Shown here piece by piece: positions 60,022-64,000 of a stretch of DNA of 64,000 bases. Under the pieces are notes generated by a model. That model made no database searches. It had not been told where the DNA came from and worked only from the letters and a program-made list of their open reading frames with translations. A program made the position numbers and the translations under genes. The number at the start of each line of letters is the position of its first letter. Position 1 is the stretch's first letter. Source of the stretch: JACPYF01 sp964348695 (lineage in GTDB: Bacteria > Patescibacteriota > Saccharimonadia > Saccharimonadales > Saccharimonadaceae); assembly GCA_964348695.1 (NCBI GenBank), contig CAYGDI010000003.1, positions 40,854-104,853 on the forward strand, in the 5' to 3' direction.

Positions 60022-60678
60022 ATGATAGAAGATGGAATAATTTTAATAGATAAACCTTCGGGAATGAGTAGTTTTGGTGTAGTTGCTAGAGTGCGGCGCC
60101 AGCTCTCGCAGCATTTTGGCCACAAAATGAAGGTAGGGCATACGGGAACATTGGATCCCTTTGCAACAGGACTTATTATCTTGGTGATTGGAAAAGAATG
60201 CAAAAATGCCGATAAATATTCAAAACTAGATAAAACCTACGAAGCAACCATTGTCTTGGGCAAAACAAGTTCGACTGGTGATCCAGAAGGCGAGATCAAA
60301 AATGTTTCGCATAAAAAAGTTGCTCAGACTGAAATCGAGACAGCAATCGAACAATTTCGTGGCATGATCACCCAAACCCCGCCGGCTTTTAGCGCAATCA
60401 AAGTTGGTGGTCAGAGAGCGTACAAATTAGCCCGCGAAGGCAAGAAAGTAGATATCCCAGAGCGTCAAGTGACTATCCATAGTCTAGAAATAGCCAATTA
60501 CGAATATCCATACCTACAGATCAAAACGCATGTTTCTAGCGGTACTTATATTCGTACTTTAGCTCAGGATATAGGGGAAAAGTTGGGCACTGGAGCATAT
60601 TGCAGTGAACTAAGACGGACAACAGTAGGCAAGTACGATATAAAAGATGCTGACAAAACTAATTTTGAGATTACCTAA
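60022..60678 (+). CDS. truB: tRNA pseudouridine-55 synthase TruB
   Basis: 218 residues, ATG nine bases after TACAAT (60007-60012), likely leaderless. TruB motifs: GIILIDKPSGMSS at the N-terminus, the catalytic-Asp motif HTGTLDPFATG near residue 40-50, TYEATIVLG and RTLAQDIGEKLG near the end. It modifies U55 in tRNA. Shorter than E. coli TruB because the C-terminal PUA-like domain is missing. Confidence 0.93.
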   Translation: MIEDGIILIDKPSGMSSFGVVARVRRQLSQHFGHKMKVGHTGTLDPFATGLIILVIGKECKNADKYSKLDKTYEATIVLGKTSSTGDPEGEIKNVSHKKVAQTEIETAIEQFRGMITQTPPAFSAIKVGGQRAYKLAREGKKVDIPERQVTIHSLEIANYEYPYLQIKTHVSSGTYIRTLAQDIGEKLGTGAYCSELRRTTVGKYDIKDADKTNFEIT

Positions 60679-60681
60679 CAC

Positions 60682-60710
60682 TTGCGAACAGTTGTTACAT
60701 CTGCTATAGT
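60682..60710 (+). promoter_or_regulatory. rpsO leaderless promoter
   Basis: TTGCGA (60682-60687), a 17-base spacer and TATAGT (60705-60710) preceded by TGC. The rpsO ATG follows after nine bases. Confidence 0.7.
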
Positions 60711-60719
60711 CTTACTCTA

Positions 60720-60986
60720 ATGATTACTAAAGACAACAAATCTAAAGCTATCAAGTCAACACAACTCCACAAAGAAGATGTTGGCTCACCTCAAGCACAA
60801 GTAGCTGTGCTCACTGCTCGTATAAAAGAGATTACTGAGCATTTGCAGACTAACAAAAAAGATCACATGGCTCGCCGTGGTTTGATCCAAATGGTTGGTC
60901 AGCGAAAGCGTTTACTCAAATATGTCGAAAGAAAAGATTTCGAAGGCTACCGCAAGCTTGTAGCTACTCTCGGCCTACGCAAATAG
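60720..60986 (+). CDS. rpsO: 30S ribosomal protein S15
   Basis: 88 residues. The S15 pattern is clear: DVGSPQAQVAVLTARI, the HMARRGLIQMVGQRKRLLKY rRNA-binding segment and YRKLVATLGLRK at the end. It binds 16S rRNA directly. The rpsO-pnp order is conserved in many bacteria, although here a separate leader and probably a separate promoter precede pnp. Confidence 0.97.
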   Translation: MITKDNKSKAIKSTQLHKEDVGSPQAQVAVLTARIKEITEHLQTNKKDHMARRGLIQMVGQRKRLLKYVERKDFEGYRKLVATLGLRK

Positions 60987-61024
60987 TACTGTCTGTGCTA
61001 CAATAACTTCTGTAATAGTATAAA

Positions 61025-61084
61025 GCGGAAGGTGATAGAGACGAAAATTTGCATGCGCGAATTTTTAACCCTGTTACTCTCCGC
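61025..61084 (+). promoter_or_regulatory. Structured pnp leader
   Basis: GCGGA (61025-61029) pairs with TCCGC (61080-61084), enclosing AAAATTTGC-ATGC-GCGAATTTT (61044-61065), a 9-bp stem with a tetraloop. In other bacteria a hairpin in the pnp leader is the target of RNase III and PNPase autoregulation; the same is inferred here. Confidence 0.6.
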
Positions 61085-61098
61085 AAGAAGGGAGACGT

Positions 61099-63213
61099 AT
61101 GTCTACAATAAACCCATATGGCAAAAAACTTGTCACTGTGGAGCGTGAGCTCTGCGGCAAAACACTCACACTCGAAGTCAACCGTGTTGGTTTTCGTACT
61201 AGCGGTAGTGTTCTCGTAAAATACGGTGATACCGTAGTTCTAGGCTCAGCAGAAGTCGGCCGCAAGCCTATCAGTGGAATGGATTATTTTCCGCTTTCAA
61301 TTGACTATGAAGAGAAATTTTATGCAAGCGGTAAAATTTCTGGCTCACGTTTTATCAAGCGTGAAGGTCGTCCAAGCGACGAAGCGGTGCTTATTGGCCG
61401 TTTAATAGACCGACCAATCCGTCCGCTATTTCCAAAAGGCTACCGCCAAGAAGTCCAAACTGTAGCAACTGTCCTTTCAATGGATCCAACTTTTCGCCCA
61501 GACGTTATTGGTATGATGGCTGCATCAACCGCACTTGGTCTTACTGGTGCACCTTTCGAAGGTCCAGTAGCAGGACTCCGCGTAGCATATGTTGATGGTG
61601 AGTTTAAAGCTTTTGCTTCACACGAAGAAATTGCGAAAAGCGAAATCGATTTGGTTGTCGCTGGTACTGAAAAAGCTATCATTATGGTTGAAGCTGGTGC
61701 AAATGAAGCGAGTGAAGAACTCATTGGCGACGCACTTGCTTGGGCTCACAAAGCCATGCAGCCTGCAATTGAAGCGCAAAAAGAGCTTATAGAAAAAATC
61801 TCTCCTGAAAAATTGGAATACGAACTAGTAAAGCCAAATAAAGAGATTCAAACAGAGGTTAATTCTTGGGTAGAAGGCAAACTAGGCAAAAATCTACATC
61901 TTCCATATCCAGAACGCAACGACCTTATTACCGAGTTAAAAGCTAGTTTCCATGCAGATATGGAAGAAAAACACGGTGAAGATTATGTTGATTTACATCG
62001 TGAATACGACGAGGCATTTACAAAAGCTTTGCACGAAGATGTACGCAAGCACATCGTCGATAGCCAAACACGACCTGACGGTCGCAAATTAGACGAGATT
62101 CGTACTTTGAGCTCGGAAATTGGTATTTTGCCACGAGCACATGGTTCATCGCTATTCACGCGCGGTATGACTCAAGGCTTGAATGTTGTGACTCTTGCAC
62201 CTCTGTCTTATTCGCAAGTTGTCGATACTATGGAGCAAAATGATGGCGAACGAAGCTATATGCACCACTACAACGCACCTGGCTATACAGTTGGAGAAGT
62301 CCAACGTATGCGTGGTGTTGGCCGACGTGAAATTGGTCATGGCTACTTGGCAGAACGTGCACTATTGCCAGTGCTGCCAAGTGCAGAAGAATTTCCATAC
62401 GCTATTCGTTCAGTTACGGAAATTATGAGCCAGAACGGTTCGACATCAATGGCTGCAACCTGCAGTAGTTGTCTAGCTTTGATGGACGCGGGAGTTCCAA
62501 TCAAAAAACCGGTTTCTGGTATAGCCATGGGGCTTATGATGGACGGCGACACCCCGTATGTACTCAGTGACATTGCCGATGCAGAAGATTTTGCAGGCGA
62601 CATGGACTTCAAAGTTGCTGGTACCGAAAAAGGTATCACAGCCTTGCAGATGGACATGAAAGTTCATGGTTTGCCAGTAGAAATACTGCGTGAAGCACTA
62701 GAAAAAGGTAAAATTGGCCGAGCTAAGATCTTGGCACATATGATAGAGACTATCGCACAGCCACGCGAAAAACTAAGCCCATACGCGCCTAGGATCGAAA
62801 AGATAAAGATCAATCCTGAGAAAATCGGTGCCATCATAGGTAAAGGCGGCGAGACTATTAACAAAATCACTAGCGAAACCGGTGCAGAGATAGATATAAA
62901 AGACGACGGCTTAGTCACAGTCGCTGCTGTTGATACCGAGTCTATCGAAAAAGCACTAGAGTGGATCAAATCCTTAACAGTTGAGCCAGAAGTCGGCGAG
63001 ATCTACGAAGGTACAGTTGCTACGATTAAAGATTTCGGTGCATTTGTAACCATTATGCCTGGTATCGATGGTATGGTTCATATTTCACAGATTGCTGACC
63101 ACCGTGTAGAAAAAGTAGAAGACGAGATAAAAGAAGGGCAGAGAGTGAAAGTAAAACTTCTTGCCGTCGACGAACGTGGCCGACTCAGTCTATCTATAAA
63201 AGACGCTAAATAA
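61099..63213 (+). CDS. pnp: Polyribonucleotide nucleotidyltransferase (PNPase)
   Basis: 704 residues, ATG behind AAGGGAG. Two RNase PH domains span residues ~1-215 and ~310-540, joined by a helical domain; GSTSMAATCSSCLALMDAGV lies in the second catalytic core. The KH domain has GAIIGKGGETINKI near 580, and the S1 domain (EIYEGTVATIKDFGAFVTIM) is at the C-terminus. It degrades RNA from the 3' end by phosphorolysis and would feed short fragments to oligoribonuclease. Length and domain order are normal. Confidence 0.97.
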   Translation: MSTINPYGKKLVTVERELCGKTLTLEVNRVGFRTSGSVLVKYGDTVVLGSAEVGRKPISGMDYFPLSIDYEEKFYASGKISGSRFIKREGRPSDEAVLIGRLIDRPIRPLFPKGYRQEVQTVATVLSMDPTFRPDVIGMMAASTALGLTGAPFEGPVAGLRVAYVDGEFKAFASHEEIAKSEIDLVVAGTEKAIIMVEAGANEASEELIGDALAWAHKAMQPAIEAQKELIEKISPEKLEYELVKPNKEIQTEVNSWVEGKLGKNLHLPYPERNDLITELKASFHADMEEKHGEDYVDLHREYDEAFTKALHEDVRKHIVDSQTRPDGRKLDEIRTLSSEIGILPRAHGSSLFTRGMTQGLNVVTLAPLSYSQVVDTMEQNDGERSYMHHYNAPGYTVGEVQRMRGVGRREIGHGYLAERALLPVLPSAEEFPYAIRSVTEIMSQNGSTSMAATCSSCLALMDAGVPIKKPVSGIAMGLMMDGDTPYVLSDIADAEDFAGDMDFKVAGTEKGITALQMDMKVHGLPVEILREALEKGKIGRAKILAHMIETIAQPREKLSPYAPRIEKIKINPEKIGAIIGKGGETINKITSETGAEIDIKDDGLVTVAAVDTESIEKALEWIKSLTVEPEVGEIYEGTVATIKDFGAFVTIMPGIDGMVHISQIADHRVEKVEDEIKEGQRVKVKLLAVDERGRLSLSIKDAK

Positions 63214-63237
63214 TTTTTATGATAAACTGTCTGTGAT

Positions 63238-63795
63238 ATGCAGTCAGAGCAGCAAGTCAAACAAACATCAGCCCCAATAACCAATAAACCAGAAAAATTT
63301 ATTGGTCTTAGAAAGTTTCATTATTATTTTCTAATGTTTGCTGTAGTATTGGTGCCTTTTTGGTTTGCATTCGGTAGCTATATTTTAGGTGCACCAGCTG
63401 GGTATGGCCTGCTTGCATCTATGATTTTTTTCTCTCCAATACTATTAATTTATCAAGTTATTATCCTTTCTTTAACCTTAATGAATAGAAAAAGTAAGGA
63501 AAATAAAAAAGTAAGTTTAGTTGTTGGTGTATTATTGTCGGTATATTACTTTAGTTTAGTTATGTATAAACTAATCACAGGAGATACTGGGGGTAATATT
63601 GATACTGCAGATTCTTTGAAGCAGTACAACTCTGTATCTACGAACTTACTTGGTGTTGAAATAGGAAATTACTTAGCATCATTCGCAGGAATAGTTTTGA
63701 TTATAATTACAATTTTAGCAATAACAATTTTCGTGGTTTTATTGGCTGAACTCGTTACAAAAAAAGATAATAAAATACCACTAGCAGATATCTAA
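63238..63795 (+). CDS. Hypothetical multi-pass membrane protein
   Basis: 185 residues, ATG 63238. TGA-TAAACT lies nine bases upstream, a weaker leaderless-type promoter. About four hydrophobic helices are seen (residues ~30-50, 58-82, 92-112, 145-173), with a polar loop at ~115-140. The coding DNA is AT-rich compared with pnp. No family recognised. It lies 24 bases after pnp but probably starts its own transcript. Confidence 0.6.
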   Translation: MQSEQQVKQTSAPITNKPEKFIGLRKFHYYFLMFAVVLVPFWFAFGSYILGAPAGYGLLASMIFFSPILLIYQVIILSLTLMNRKSKENKKVSLVVGVLLSVYYFSLVMYKLITGDTGGNIDTADSLKQYNSVSTNLLGVEIGNYLASFAGIVLIIITILAITIFVVLLAELVTKKDNKIPLADI

Positions 63796-63797
63796 AC

Positions 63798-63826
63798 TTG
63801 CATTTTGAACACATTTTTGCTACAAT
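63798..63826 (+). promoter_or_regulatory. Promoter of the last gene
   Basis: TTGCAT (63798-63803), a 17-base spacer and TACAAT (63821-63826) preceded by TGC. A short leader hairpin ACCGA-N9-TCGGT follows before the ATG at 63894. Confidence 0.7.
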
Positions 63827-63893
63827 GTAGTTACTTTAGTAATTCTCTTGTATATCAATAAACCGAAAAGGGAAATCGGTCTACCAAAAAAGG

Positions 63894-64000
63894 ATGACTC
63901 AAGATAAAAAGCTACGTCTCAAGCAAATTGCGGCAGATATCGAAAAAAACAATGTCTGCCCAGATTTGGCTGTGACAGCCACGAACCTAGTACTAGGTGA
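63894..64000 (+). CDS. Probable uracil-DNA glycosylase, 5' end only
   Basis: Frame opens at ATG 63894 behind AAAGG and runs off the window after ~35 codons. The visible N-terminus has a helical lead and VCPDLAVTATNLVLG, which resembles the Cys-x(n)-TxxNxVxGEG start of family 4 uracil-DNA glycosylases. Only one of the iron-sulfur cysteines is in view, so the call is tentative. Nearby dut and mutM fit base-excision and uracil avoidance. Confidence 0.5.
   Translation, partial: MTQDKKLRLKQIAADIEKNNVCPDLAVTATNLVLG

Overview
The window looks like a chromosome segment of a Candidate Phyla Radiation bacterium, most likely Candidatus Saccharibacteria (TM7). This is an inference from several features: small, densely packed genes; a giant repetitive surface protein; a groESL operon with a CIRCE-like operator; Lys/Ala-rich tails on proteins such as S20; and many start codons placed 6-9 bases after a -10 box. 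I see no rRNA, CRISPR array or intact prophage. No gene-free stretch exceeds about 300 bases.

Layout. 1-11.7 kb: the 3' part of a giant tail-fibre-like or adhesin-like gene, then a membrane-anchored LytR_C-like protein. 11.7-14.8 kb: groES-groEL with CIRCE and a large intercistronic hairpin. 14.8-22.6 kb: small unknown genes, an alpha/beta hydrolase, a phosphosugar isomerase, a GNAT protein, a MacB/LolD-type ABC transporter pair and an SDR. 22.6-23.6 kb: tRNA-Ser(GGA) with a duplicated 3' end, and a LuxR-type regulator. 23.6-36.4 kb: an NAD and ADP-ribose region with nadD, nadE, nrtR, a sirtuin, an ADP-ribosylglycohydrolase, pncA, pncB, an NUDT9-like Nudix hydrolase and a phosphotransferase. 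It is interrupted by a GC-richer minus-strand cassette encoding a J-domain/pseudokinase fusion, a VWA protein and a divergent adenylosuccinate synthetase. 36.4-42.8 kb: an unknown, a large FAD oxidoreductase, pyrG, a secreted HExxH protein, a Nudix fusion and a small membrane protein. 42.9-64 kb: mostly housekeeping: argS, mscL, msrB, orn, dnaG, rpoD, polA, a NADAR protein, dut, mutM, holA, rpsT, truB, rpsO, pnp, and the start of a probable uracil-DNA glycosylase.

How the genes work together. NadD and NadE finish NAD synthesis. PncA and PncB salvage nicotinamide. NrtR, with a degenerate Nudix box, is a plausible sensor-repressor. The same operator-like palindrome (TTAGTGT-N7-ACA(C/T)TA) lies between nadD and nadE and over the pncA promoter, which suggests one local regulon. 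The sirtuin, ADP-ribosylglycohydrolase, NUDT9-like enzyme and NADAR protein would consume or recycle NAD and ADP-ribose. The replication genes form short runs with ATGA overlaps or leaderless starts.

The most unusual items are the J-domain/pseudokinase-VWA-PurA-like cassette, a mutually exclusive hairpin pair resembling an attenuator at 44656-44718, a nested structured-RNA candidate at 59833-59935, a primase with no zinc ligands, and the leaderless promoter architecture. All functions come from reading motifs by eye; no database search was run.
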